Assembly: GCA_012295225.1 (NCBI GenBank)
Contig: WMKK01000009.1
Coordinates: forward strand, 703,909 to 767,908
Source of the DNA: Ostreococcus mediterraneus
Lineage: Eukaryota > Chlorophyta > Mamiellophyceae > Mamiellales > Bathycoccaceae
DNA: 64,000 nt
Direction of reading: 5' to 3'
In this document: positions 8,958 through 18,300 of the stretch, one piece after another
Numbering within the stretch: position 1 is the first letter of the stretch
Layout: each line of letters starts with the position of its first letter
Position numbers and translations under genes: made by a program
Notes under the pieces: model-generated
Databases searched by the model: none
What the model was told of the DNA's origin: nothing
The model's input: only the letters and a program-made list of their open reading frames with translations

Positions 8958-10490
8958 ATGACGATGCCGTCGGGCGTGGCTTCCACGCCGACGGTGCGCG
9001 TTCCTCGTGCGCTGTCGTCGCCGGTGCGAGGTGGACGCGCCGCGGCGCGCTCAGTGCGGTCGATCGCGATGCGATGCGCGGTGTCGCGCGTCGAGTGCGC
9101 GAACGGGTGCGGCGCACGCGGCGCACGCGGCGGTCGTGACCACGAGGAGGCGTTACGACGCGTGGGACACGCCAACGCCTCGCTGTCGCTTGGCGCGTCG
9201 GTGCGTCGAGATCGAGCGACGATTGCGCGCGTGAGGGTGAGATCAAATGCGACGCACGTCGCGGCGTCGAGCGCCAAGGCGTCGAAGCCGCGGTTGCCGG
9301 CGTTGGATTCGATTAGGTTCTTTCTCATCGCGTACATTGGCGTCGGGCACTTTATCGCGTGCGCGACGAAGAACGCGTTGACTTTGGCGAGCTTTTCGCA
9401 AGTGAACGTCGTGGTGGGTGCGTTTTTTGTGTTATCTGGATACGTTGCGGCGTATACGACGACGGAGCTCGGGGAGTACGAAGCGCAGACGTCGAGGTTG
9501 TCGCCGAGTCCAAAGTACGTCGTGTCTCGCGTCATGGGGTTCTACCCGTTGTACTTTGTCGTAAACGTGCTCTTTGCGCCAATGTTTTTCTATGCGGATT
9601 CGTTTTATAACGGGCCTGTTCTCGCGGCAGTGCATGGATTGATGACATTTACCCTCACCCAGGCGTGGTTTCCGATGCATGCTGAGCTTTGGAACGCGCC
9701 GACGTGGTTTTTGAGCGCGTTTGCGTTTGCGTTGACCGCGATGCCGTTTGCGCTTCCACCGATTGCGAAATTCAAGCGTAAGGATTTGCGGAACGCGTTC
9801 GGAATACTCGTGGCGATTTCGCTCGTGGCGAAACTCGCGTACTCTTACGACGTCGCGGCCTGGGGATTCATGGAGGGCATCATGTCACCCAAAACGCATC
9901 CGAATTGGCTTTACTTTAATTCGGTGCGCTTTTCGCCGCTCAACGCGTTAATCGACGTCCTGATGGGTGCGGTTGCCGCTCGAAGCGTGATGATTGATAG
10001 CTCCAGTGGAGAGTCTGTACCGAAAACAAACAAGTTATTAGCTTGTTCGGCTACGCCGCTTGTCGCTATGATTGCATTTCTCGCCGCTCGAGCGCTCGGC
10101 ATCGTCGCCATAAACGACGCGTTGTCTCGCACGGTGTTCACCATTTTGTTCTCCATGTTTGCCGTGAACATCCATCGCGAAACAGTGTCGAGCGAACAAT
10201 CGATAGTGTCCAAAATTTTGTCCTGGAAGCCTTTGGTGTACTTGGGAACGATTTCGTTTCCCATTTATATTTTACACGGACCCATTGGGCAAGTGTTTTA
10301 CAAGCGCGTCGTCGCCAACAAGTTGTTTGGTAAAGTCTTCACGCAACACCCCGAATTTTTCCCGGTGTATTGCTTGATTACCCTCGTTGCCGCGGCGATT
10401 ACGCATGAAGTGTTCATCAAGAATAAAAAGGTGCAAGAAATAAGCAACGCCGTTTCGGCGAAACTCGCCGACGTGCTCACGAACAACTGA
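8958..10490 (+). CDS. Acyltransferase-3 family integral membrane protein
   Basis: The 510-residue protein has a basic, Arg/Ala-rich N-terminus of about 110 residues, possibly a targeting region. A multi-pass membrane domain with about ten hydrophobic segments follows. The first helix, LDSIRFFLIAYIGVGHF, carries the Arg and His typical of acyltransferase-3 proteins (OafA/NRF-6 type), and VVVGAFFVLSGYV matches the next conserved segment. Such enzymes O-acylate sugars or lipids; the substrate here is unknown. The frame is open upstream of 8958 without an ATG, and further ATGs occur at 8964 and 9069. It is divergent from XPD. Confidence 0.72.
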   Translation: MTMPSGVASTPTVRVPRALSSPVRGGRAAARSVRSIAMRCAVSRVECANGCGARGARGGRDHEEALRRVGHANASLSLGASVRRDRATIARVRVRSNATHVAASSAKASKPRLPALDSIRFFLIAYIGVGHFIACATKNALTLASFSQVNVVVGAFFVLSGYVAAYTTTELGEYEAQTSRLSPSPKYVVSRVMGFYPLYFVVNVLFAPMFFYADSFYNGPVLAAVHGLMTFTLTQAWFPMHAELWNAPTWFLSAFAFALTAMPFALPPIAKFKRKDLRNAFGILVAISLVAKLAYSYDVAAWGFMEGIMSPKTHPNWLYFNSVRFSPLNALIDVLMGAVAARSVMIDSSSGESVPKTNKLLACSATPLVAMIAFLAARALGIVAINDALSRTVFTILFSMFAVNIHRETVSSEQSIVSKILSWKPLVYLGTISFPIYILHGPIGQVFYKRVVANKLFGKVFTQHPEFFPVYCLITLVAAAITHEVFIKNKKVQEISNAVSAKLADVLTNN

Positions 10491-10546
10491 ACTGGTGTGC
10501 TGTGCGTGTACTACTACTGCTCCCGCTACACGTTTTTGCTTGCGAC

Positions 10547-10548
<2 letters not shown>

Positions 10549-10604
<56 letters not shown>

Positions 10605-10635
10605 ACAACAACAACAACAACGACGACGACGACGA
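10549..10635. repeat. Compound microsatellite (GT)26-(AAC)n-(CGA)n
   Basis: About 26 GT units (10549-10600) are followed directly by AAC units to about 10620 and CGA units to about 10635. It lies in the convergent 391-bp gap between the acyltransferase and eL22 genes. Z-DNA potential is high for the GT tract. No gene is visible in the gap. Confidence 0.95.
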
Positions 10636-10727
10636 AAACATTTTGTTAATAAGTGCTGAACCGTAATGAATCATAACAAAAACGCTATGCTAGCTAAGGA
10701 TCAACTCTGAGAGTCTTATCGGTTTCA

Positions 10728-10747
10728 GCGTCGTTCTAAAACGACGC
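10728..10747. other. Perfect 8-bp inverted repeat with 4-nt loop
   Basis: GCGTCGTT, loop CTAA, AACGACGC forms a perfect hairpin in the non-coding gap between two convergent genes. It may belong to a 3' end or to an unannotated small RNA. No pol III boxes, snoRNA boxes or histone-type consensus accompany it, so no function is assigned. Confidence 0.5.
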
Positions 10748-10881
10748 CCCCCGGGTCAAACGCACTCACGCGCGAGCGACCAGCACCCCCGTTCCATCAG
10801 ATCAACACGAGACAAACTCGCATTTTCACATGATGGATTACGTATATTATATCTACTTGAGAATGAACAACAACAACATTC

Positions 10882-11595
10882 TTAAGCTTCTTCTTCATCC
10901 GGTTCAGAGATGTTGAAGTAACGCAATTCGTACACGTTGCGGTCCTTGTTGGACGCGATGACGCGCAACCAGTCGCGAACGTTGTGCTTCTTCAAGTACT
11001 TCTTGGTCAAGTACTTCATGTAGCGCTTGGACATGGCGATTTCAGACGTCACGGTGACCTTGGTCTTGTCAGCAGCCACGGACACGGCTTCGCCGAGCGC
11101 GCCCGCCTTACCGCCGACCTTGATGCGTTCAGACAAAAACGCCGAGAACGAACCAATCTCCATAATCTTGTCTTCAACCTGTGCGTTGTTAACAACGAAA
11201 GCAGCAATGATGAGAGGTCAGTTTCAGTTTCAGGCGCATATGATGTCGCTACCAGCGCCATTCGCGACGCGTTCTCATCCGAATCACACATTAGGGTTTT
11301 TCGCGCGTCTACGTACCGGCTTGGCGCAGTCGATGACAAAGGTAGAAACCTTCTTTTGGGAAGCTGCGACGGGTCGTAAAACAACACACAACACATCCGT
11401 CAGTCATTCGTTCGCGCGTCGTACCCGTCACGGCGCACGCGACGCGCTGCAGCGCCCCGCTAACGTCATCTTCATCCATCGCTCGCGACGCCATCGCCGC
11501 GCGCGTCGATCGACACACCGACGCGCGCGACCGCGCATAGCGCGCGCGACGGCGACGTATAACGCAGTGGCGTGTATCGTACCTTTAGGAGCCAT
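10882..11595 (-). CDS. RPL22: 60S ribosomal protein eL22, three exons
   Basis: I placed the exons by hand: exon 1 11583-11595 (13 nt: ATG GCT CCT AAA G), exon 2 11317-11363 (47 nt), exon 3 10882-11178. Intron 1 is 11364-11582 (GTACGA...CAG) and intron 2 is 11179-11316 (GTACGT...CAG). The joined 357 nt encode 118 residues beginning [20 protein letters not shown] and continuing [20 protein letters not shown], which matches eL22 across both junctions. The protein is a cytosolic large-subunit component and ends with the usual acidic EPDEEEA tail. A TTAGGGTTTT telo-like motif lies in intron 2. Confidence 0.93.
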
Positions 11596-11758
11596 GATGA
11601 GGGATGTCTTTTAACGTACGACGGGGTGCCGGTGCGTCGGTGAGAGGCGGATGCGAGGCGCGCGGCGACCCTGAAGAGGTCGTGCGTTCTTACATTGGTG
11701 GCGTCGTGTTCGAGGGCATCAAAGAATGTGTCGTACAAGTCTAATCATCTATGTAATT

Positions 11759-12967
11759 CTATCGGCGCGCGGTGGCGTGCGCGGCGAGCAAGGTGCGAAG
11801 GTGACGCTCAAGCGCGCGACCGCGGGCGTGGATGTCGTCGGGCGCGCGATGGAGCGCGCGGAGCGTGGACATGGAGAAGGTTTCGGCGTCGGCGAAAAAG
11901 TGCTCGGTTTTACGAGCGTCGGCTCGGCTGGATTTGAGGCGCGCGGATTTGAGACGTTCAGCCACGTCTGGGGCTTTGGCATGCAACGCGGTGTATGCGG
12001 CATTGACGCGCACGCGCGCGTCGCGGAGTTTTCCGAGGTCTGGGATCGTGGAAAAGAGCGACGGGTTCGCGTCGGATGGTTTCAGGCACTCGAGCGTTTC
12101 AATGGAGCGCAAAAACGTCGCCGCAGATGCGGACACGCGGCGCGGTCGAAAGTCCCAGTGCGCGAGTACGCGCCATGGAATGATTGCAAATGACGTTGCG
12201 GGCGCGCATGCGTCGCAAAATACCTCGTTGGTGTAATCGCAGCGCTGGTACGAGCGAAACGGCCGCAGCGCTGTTTCCACGAATCGACGCGCGAGACTCG
12301 CGCCGACGCGAATCTCAGAAGATGCGCATCCAGCACACAGACCACGCTGGTAATCAATCTGTTCGCGATCCGTGCGCGCAATCGCTACGGTGTTTGGCGT
12401 CGTGTGAAGCGACGTCGACGGCGTTGACGTCGTGTAAACCAACGACGTTGGCGACGTCGACGTCGACGTCGGCGACGACATCAACAACGTCTCGGCCGCT
12501 TCCTCAAGCACGGCGCGCATATCATCCAACGTCGACTTAAACGTCTCTTCTTCATCCTTATTCATACCACGAGACAGAGCCGTCGTCGTCGTCGCCGCGA
12601 TAAAATCCTTCGTCCGCGAGCCGAACTCGCTCACCGACGTCGTGAGCGACTCCAACCTCGCCATGACGAACCCCGCGGGCCCGCGTCGATCGTCACTCCC
12701 CCCGTCGTCCGCGCCACCACCCTCGTCGTACATCAACTCGCGCGCGTCGTCATCGAAACTCCCACCACTCTCGCCCAACACCGCCGCCGGCGTATGAAAC
12801 GCACCGTCAACGCCATCTTCATCATCTTCATCATCTTCATCATCTTCATCAGCGCGCGTCGTCGTCGTCGTCGTCAACGCCCCGTCGCCGTCACCGCGAC
12901 CACGCCCGTCGTCGCCACCGCCGCTCGCGCGGCATTCCTCGAGCACTCGGCGCGTCGACATCGACAT
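11759..12967 (-). CDS. Rubicon-homology (DUF4206-type) zinc-binding protein
   Basis: The 402-residue protein begins MSMSTRRVLEECRASGGG. Its N-terminal half is low-complexity Asp/Thr/Ser sequence. The C-terminal half (from about residue 215) holds CAGCASSE, then QRCDYTNEVFCDACAP and IIPWRVLAHWDFRPRRVS, with spaced Cys pairs and the IPxRVLxxWDF signature of the Rubicon-homology domain. That domain is found in Rubicon, Pacer and PLEKHM1, where it binds Rab7 on late endosomes and autophagosomes. No RUN, PH or PX domain is visible. An upstream frame extension would overlap the DPY-30 gene, so the ATG at 12967 is used. Confidence 0.72.
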   Translation of the reverse strand: MSMSTRRVLEECRASGGGDDGRGRGDGDGALTTTTTTRADEDDEDDEDDEDGVDGAFHTPAAVLGESGGSFDDDARELMYDEGGGADDGGSDDRRGPAGFVMARLESLTTSVSEFGSRTKDFIAATTTTALSRGMNKDEEETFKSTLDDMRAVLEEAAETLLMSSPTSTSTSPTSLVYTTSTPSTSLHTTPNTVAIARTDREQIDYQRGLCAGCASSEIRVGASLARRFVETALRPFRSYQRCDYTNEVFCDACAPATSFAIIPWRVLAHWDFRPRRVSASAATFLRSIETLECLKPSDANPSLFSTIPDLGKLRDARVRVNAAYTALHAKAPDVAERLKSARLKSSRADARKTEHFFADAETFSMSTLRALHRAPDDIHARGRALERHLRTLLAAHATARR

Positions 12968-13044
12968 CGACACCACCCGCGCATCGCGCGTCGCGAGCTG
13001 TCGCCACTCGACGACGCCCCTTGAGCGCCGCCGACGCCGCACCG

Positions 13045-13078
13045 ATGGCGGCGGCGACCACGCGCGCGCCGGACGAAC

Positions 13079-13123
<45 letters not shown>

Positions 13124-13320
13124 CGAGCGCGGCATCCCCCGGCGCCGCGCGCGCGGCGGACGACGACGACGACAGCGCCAAGGCGTACTTGGAATCCACC
13201 GTCACGCGCGCGCTCCACGACGCCATGTGCGCGCTCAACGCCGCGCGGCCCGAGGACCCGCTGGTGTTTCTCGGGCGGTACTTGCTCGACGTCGCGGCCG
13301 AGGGCAAGGGCGGCGCCTAG
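13045..13320 (+). CDS. DPY-30 domain protein
   Basis: The 91-residue protein has an Ala/Thr-rich low-complexity N-terminus with a (ACG)n-encoded poly-Thr run. It ends in a DPY-30 motif: AYLESTVTRALHDAMCALNA, then ARPEDPLVFLGRYLLD. DPY-30 is a dimerisation motif in COMPASS/Set1 H3K4 methyltransferase complexes and in ciliary proteins. The small size and lack of other domains fit a COMPASS-type Dpy30 subunit, which is inferred. The chosen ATG is the first in frame. It lies head-to-head with the Rubicon-homology gene, with 77 bp between start codons. Confidence 0.78.
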
Positions 13321-13378
13321 AGCCGCGCTCGACGACGACGACGACGACGACGGCACGCATGGATGAACGAGTTTGAAT

Positions 13379-13421
13379 GCGCAAAGAAAAGCAAAAAAAA
13401 AGCAAAGCAAAGCAAAAAAAA
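13379..13421. repeat. A-rich GCAAA-type imperfect repeat
   Basis: Repeated GCAAA and GCAAAAAAAA units follow the DPY-30 gene. Their complement supplies T-runs downstream of the permuted tRNA, so they may act as pol III terminator sequence. The gap 13551-13871 on the other side of the tRNA holds the TATA-like stretch and an AAACCCTT near-telo-box at 13603, and otherwise nothing recognisable. Confidence 0.6.
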
Positions 13422-13437
13422 TGCGTACAAAAGGGTA

Positions 13438-13550
13438 TAGAAGTCAATCGATCTTCCAACTGATCTACATGGACTGGACGTGCACACGCGGTACGCGTAG
13501 TGCGCGTGTTTTCCTGTCCATGACGGGGCTCGAACCCGCGACCTATTGAT
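13438..13550 (-). tRNA. Permuted tRNA-Arg(UCU): 3' half precedes 5' half
   Basis: Read on the minus strand, the 3' half comes first at 13550-13515 (36 nt: half of the anticodon loop and stem, variable loop AGGTC, T arm GCGGG-TTCGAGC-CCCGT, acceptor CATGGAC, discriminator A). A 40-nt spacer follows. The 5' half is at 13474-13438 (37 nt: acceptor GTCCATG, TA, D arm GATC-AGTTGGAA-GATC, G, ATTGA, CTTCTA). Joined end to end the halves give a 73-nt cloverleaf with a perfect 7-bp acceptor stem and anticodon loop CTTCTA+A (anticodon TCT), broken between positions 37 and 38, the usual tRNA intron site. A TATA-like stretch (13578-13586) lies upstream. T tracts at 13432-13429 and 13421-13414 lie just after the 5' half, fitting pol III termination of a single permuted transcript. 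Confidence 0.9.
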
Positions 13551-13871
13551 GACTCAAGCATATAGCCGAATTCAACGTAATATATACGACTCTGTGGTTT
13601 CTAAACCCTTGCTAATCGGGAACTTGGCGTCCAAAATGCGTTTCATGTCAAAAGTTATGGGTATTTATTTTACGTATGGTTGTGTTGCGCCCCAACCTCG
13701 CGACGACGACGACGACGTCAGAACGCACCGCGCGAGCACGCACCCGACGCGACTGCACGCGCGCGCGAGCGATACCCACGATCGCGATCGTCCACGGCGA
13801 CGTGACCTTCGAACAGCGACATCTGCGGCGTCCGCGGCGTGTGATTTGATTGGTGTGTGATCGCGATCGCA

Positions 13872-15314
13872 ATGGGTGTTGACGCGCACGTCATGGGTGG
13901 CGCGAACGACGACGAAGCGCGGGCGAGCGTTGGATTGTTATCGCGTCGACGAGACGGACGCACGGCATCGTCGTCATCGTCGTCGTCGTCGTCGTCGGAG
14001 TGGCGGACGAATGTGGTGGCGGCGTTGACGGCGACGGCGTGCGCGGCGCTGGCGGTGGCGGCGTCGCGCGCGGCGGGCGGATCGTCGAGCGCGACGTCCG
14101 TATCGTCGTCGTCTCCGTTTGTGAATCCGAGGTTAGGGATGATGATACCGGATAGTGAAGTTCTTAAGGAGCGCTTGATGGCGCGGGAAGACGTGCGTCC
14201 GGGTGTCACCGAGCACGCCGCGACGGCGCCCGAAGGCGGGGAGATGCAGAGCCAAAACGTCTTTGAAGACACTGAAGTCGAAGAGGACGACGATGGGTTA
14301 ATCACCGAGGACGAAGTGCGAGATTTTGAAATCAAAGCGTGGCCGTGGCCTACAGATACGACGTGCAAGGGCGATCGGGTGGTATTTCCGCCGAAATTGA
14401 CGCCGACGCGCGCCAACCACTGGCGAGAGAGCGCGTTTGCGATGAACTTTTGGCGTCTGCCGCGGTCGCGCAACTATCAGATGTTTGACGCCGAAGCCGT
14501 GAGAGAAGGGTTTTGTGTGGCGGGGCAAGTGCAAGTGAATGTTGTCGCCGTCATGGATGACGAAAAATCGTGCGCATTTGCAAAGCGTCACTATGACGAA
14601 GGCGCGAAGCGGTACCCGCTCGACAAATCCGCTTGGCTCGGGCGCGGGACGTTTATGTGCAACGTCTTGAAACCGAGTGAGTTCAAGTACACGTTACACA
14701 AGGGATGTCACGCGCATAACGCCATAGAACTCAATCGCGTGCCGTCTTTGATTCACGCGTTAGATTACATCAACGAAGAAGCCGCGCGCACTGGGGCTAA
14801 AACGTACAAGTACATTTACTACGTCGACCCCGAAGAGTTTGATTTGAAGCTGACGCTGCATCGTACGTTTTCACCCACGCTCAACGTGGCGTACGGAGAT
14901 AAGTTCCGTATTGGTTGTCGACGAAGTGCGACGACTGAACGTAGCAACAACTGCCAAGCCGGGGTGCAAAAGTCCCCGATCCGTCCGTACTTGACGCGCA
15001 TCATGGGTGGCTCAGTCGACGCCGTGCGCGCGCTCGCCGAAGCGATGGATACGTTTATGAATGAATTCGTGCCGTTGCGCAAGCCGGATGATTCGTACCA
15101 CTTTTCAATCAATGACGATGGTATCGTTGAAAATGCAGTGACGAAACAACCAGGATGTGTGTGCCCGTCGGATGAAGAAGTATTGAGCGAAATGGCGCAC
15201 CGCGACGAGTACGCAAATTTATTCGCCATGCGCGACGCCGACGCTCAGGGAAAACTTCACGGGGCGACGTGCGGATGGGTGCAGTGGAAATCCGGTTTGC
15301 GCTCGGAAGATTAA
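13872..15314 (+). CDS. Predicted type II membrane protein with a large lumenal domain, unknown function
   Basis: The 480-residue protein has a poly-Ser N-terminus and one hydrophobic anchor at about residues 50-68 (VVAALTATACAALAVAA). An acidic linker follows, then a folded domain of about 320 residues. The layout resembles Golgi type II enzymes. The domain contains several Cys (including GCHAHN, IGCRRS, NNCQAG, PGCVCP and ATCGWV) and segments such as YKYIYYVDPEEFD. I do not recognise the family; a glycosyltransferase-like role is possible from topology only. The first in-frame ATG at 13872 is used. Confidence 0.7.
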   Translation: MGVDAHVMGGANDDEARASVGLLSRRRDGRTASSSSSSSSSSEWRTNVVAALTATACAALAVAASRAAGGSSSATSVSSSSPFVNPRLGMMIPDSEVLKERLMAREDVRPGVTEHAATAPEGGEMQSQNVFEDTEVEEDDDGLITEDEVRDFEIKAWPWPTDTTCKGDRVVFPPKLTPTRANHWRESAFAMNFWRLPRSRNYQMFDAEAVREGFCVAGQVQVNVVAVMDDEKSCAFAKRHYDEGAKRYPLDKSAWLGRGTFMCNVLKPSEFKYTLHKGCHAHNAIELNRVPSLIHALDYINEEAARTGAKTYKYIYYVDPEEFDLKLTLHRTFSPTLNVAYGDKFRIGCRRSATTERSNNCQAGVQKSPIRPYLTRIMGGSVDAVRALAEAMDTFMNEFVPLRKPDDSYHFSINDDGIVENAVTKQPGCVCPSDEEVLSEMAHRDEYANLFAMRDADAQGKLHGATCGWVQWKSGLRSED

Positions 15315-15396
15315 TTAACGTGTAAAAGTGTAGCGATGTTATAGCGATGATGATGACGATAATAATCAGAGATTGTTATTACCGTGCCGTGCCGTA

Positions 15397-18300
15397 TTAT
15401 CCCGTATTTTGCATGCCCGCCGCGATGCCCTTCATCGTAATCTTCAACACGTCGTTCACCGCGCCCTTGTAATTGTAATCCTGGAATGGATACCCCTCGA
15501 GCATGGGAATCTTTTGAAGCTTTTCCATACCCTTGGATTCATCAATTTCCATCGCTCGCGCCGCTTCCAAGTAGCGTACTTGGCAAATGTTGAGCGGCGT
15601 AATGTAGTGCGAACGCTTCATCAACTTGTACGCCAACTTTGCGTGGTACTCGACGGTGTTTTGATCTTCACTTTTTTCGGGCTTGGAGAGCAAACCGACG
15701 TGTTCAGACACGGCGAGAATGCTATCAATGCTTTCTTGAAGCTCGCTTCTCAAGCCTGCACCAAAAGTGTGCAACGCCGGGTCGACGAGAATGCGCTCGT
15801 AATACTGCACCACGACTGGATCCGCCTTGGCGAGCACCATCTCCACGAGATCGATGGTAACTTCAAAGAACGGCCAGTTGGTGTACATGTCGCGAAGTGT
15901 TTGCAGCTCACCTTCGTCGATGAGTCTCTTGAACGACGCAGAAATACCGAGCCACACAGGGAGGTGGAATCGAGACTGCGTCCAGGCAAAAATCCAAGGG
16001 ATGGCGCGCAATGCCGTGACGCCGGCGTTTGGTTTACGCTTTGCTGGACGAGAGCCGATGTTCAACGACCCAAGCTCAGCACCGGGCGTAGCTTGACCGA
16101 AATACCCGACAAACTCGGGAGTGTTGAACACTGTTTTTCTGTAGTGCGCGCATGAGTAATCGCTCATCTTGTCCATCACCGCTCGCCATTCAGGTTTGGG
16201 GTGGGACGGAGGACGCAAGGTGTGCTCGAGCACCGCCGCCGTGTACAAATCAAGCGTGTGGAAACAGTTCTCAGCTTGACCGAAATCCGTTTCGATGACC
16301 TCACCTTGAATCGTGACTCTAATGGAACCATCGACCGTGCCGGGCGGCTGAGATAACATGGCGATGTGCGCCGGACCGCCGCCGCGGCCGACGGTGCCCC
16401 CGCGACCGTGGAACAACGTCAAGGCGACGCCAAACTCTTTACCCGCCTCAACAACTCTTTCTTGACCATCGTATAACGCCCAGGCTGCGGCCATGCGACC
16501 GGCGTCTTTACCACTATCGGAGTATCCGATCATCACTTCTTGATGACCGTTGATGTGTTCGTGGTACAGCGGCACAGAGAAGAGTTGACGCAACACGCGC
16601 GGAGCGTCGTTCAAGTCGTCGAGGCGCTCAAATAACGGCGCAACGCGCAACAAGTCTTGCTTTCGGCAGCCGCATTCGCGCTGTAACAAGGTCACAGCGA
16701 GTACATCACTCGCACTCGTCGCCATAGAGATCACGTACGTGCCCAAAGAACCAGGGCACGTTTGTTGCAAATGCGCAACCATTTTGCACGTGTCCAACAC
16801 TTCGCGAACGTCGTCAGAGCACTCGAGATCGGTGGGGATGAGCGGGCGCTTGCTCTCCAACTCGCTCGTCAACCATGCAATCCTACGATCTTCGTCCCAT
16901 TCCAAGTACGAGCCAAGGCCAATGAACTTCGTAATCGCATCTAAAGCTTCGGCGTGACGGTCGGATTCTTGACGAATGTCCAACTTGACCAACCCCAGAC
17001 CAAAGCAGCTGACTTGACGAATGACGTCCAACAGATAGGCGTTTGCGATTTGCCCGTCACCAATTTCGATCAATGAGTCGTAGCACGCCACGAGAGGCTC
17101 GAACAACTCCTCTTTGTGACGAATGATGGACGTGTCATCCATGTCGATGCTCACCGTGGGGTCGGCCATGCACGCTTGCAACGCCTCGCGCGTGTTGTAC
17201 AACTTGTCGCGAAGTTCAGCCAAGATGACACGATACGGTTCGTGAACGGGAATAGCCTTCCAGAAATCATCATAGTTTCTGCGCTTGCGTTCTTCGAAAA
17301 TGGCGTTGTTATCATCCGTGGAAGAGCTGAGAATTTTCTCAGCACGATCCTTCAGCGCGTCGGTGCAGCGCCACATGGAGAGGTTGAAAATCAAACGCTG
17401 AATGGCGTCGAACAAAAGATTGGTACCTTGCACGCGGGCGAGTAACACGACATCCCGCGTGCACGTGGACGTTACGTACGGGTTTCCGTCTCGATCCCCA
17501 CCCATCCACGAACCAAACGTCACGATCGACTTGTCCAGAGGCAAACGCGGGCAGTTGTTGGCCAACAACGACGTGTCCACGCGACGCATAAACGTCGGGA
17601 TACCGTCCCAGATGGTTTGTTGAAAGTACGTCAAACCCGCGCGCATTTCGTCTTGCGGCGTCGGTGGCGTGCGTCGTATTTCATCTGTTCTCCACGCCGC
17701 CGCCATATTTGACCGAATTTCATCCAAAACCTCCGCGCGTTCGTATCGCGACAATCGAAAACGTTGGAGCTGCAACAACTTTTCGCGAATCTTCCCAAAT
17801 GATTTCAACATTGACCGTCTGAGTGCTTGCGTGGGGTGCGCCGTCAGCACCAAGTCAACGTGTTGCTTCGAAAGCGCGTCGTAGATTTCCTCCTTCGTTT
17901 TCCCCACACGTAACAACTGCTTGATTGCGCCGTTTGTCGTCTTGGACGGTCCTCGAGGAATATCGTGCAACCGCTTATGGCGCTCCTCCATCGCGTTGGC
18001 CACCTGCTCGGAAATATTGTGCAAGTTGAGCAGGTTCGAATACGCCGATGCAAATTGCAACGACTCATCCACAGGCATGCCATCAATCAACTTCTTCATC
18101 GTTTCAAAATCCCCGCTCTCGTGCGTCTCGTTAAACTTTTGACTCGACTCAAACACCGCCTCGAGCTTTTTCAAAAAACCCTCCCCTTCCGTCTCTTGCA
18201 CCACACCAAAGAACATCGTGCGCAACACCTCATCGCACTCCTCAATCACCGCATCCGCGTTAAACGCCTTCGACTCCCCAGTGCCCGATAAGTACGAAGA

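Noticed and set aside
10690-10727. U2 snRNA-like stretch (GCTAAGGATCAA, then TCTTATCGGTTT)
   Set aside because: It lacks the invariant branch-site-pairing GTAGTA and the 5' stem, Sm site and stem-loops of U2; the resemblance is short and probably chance.
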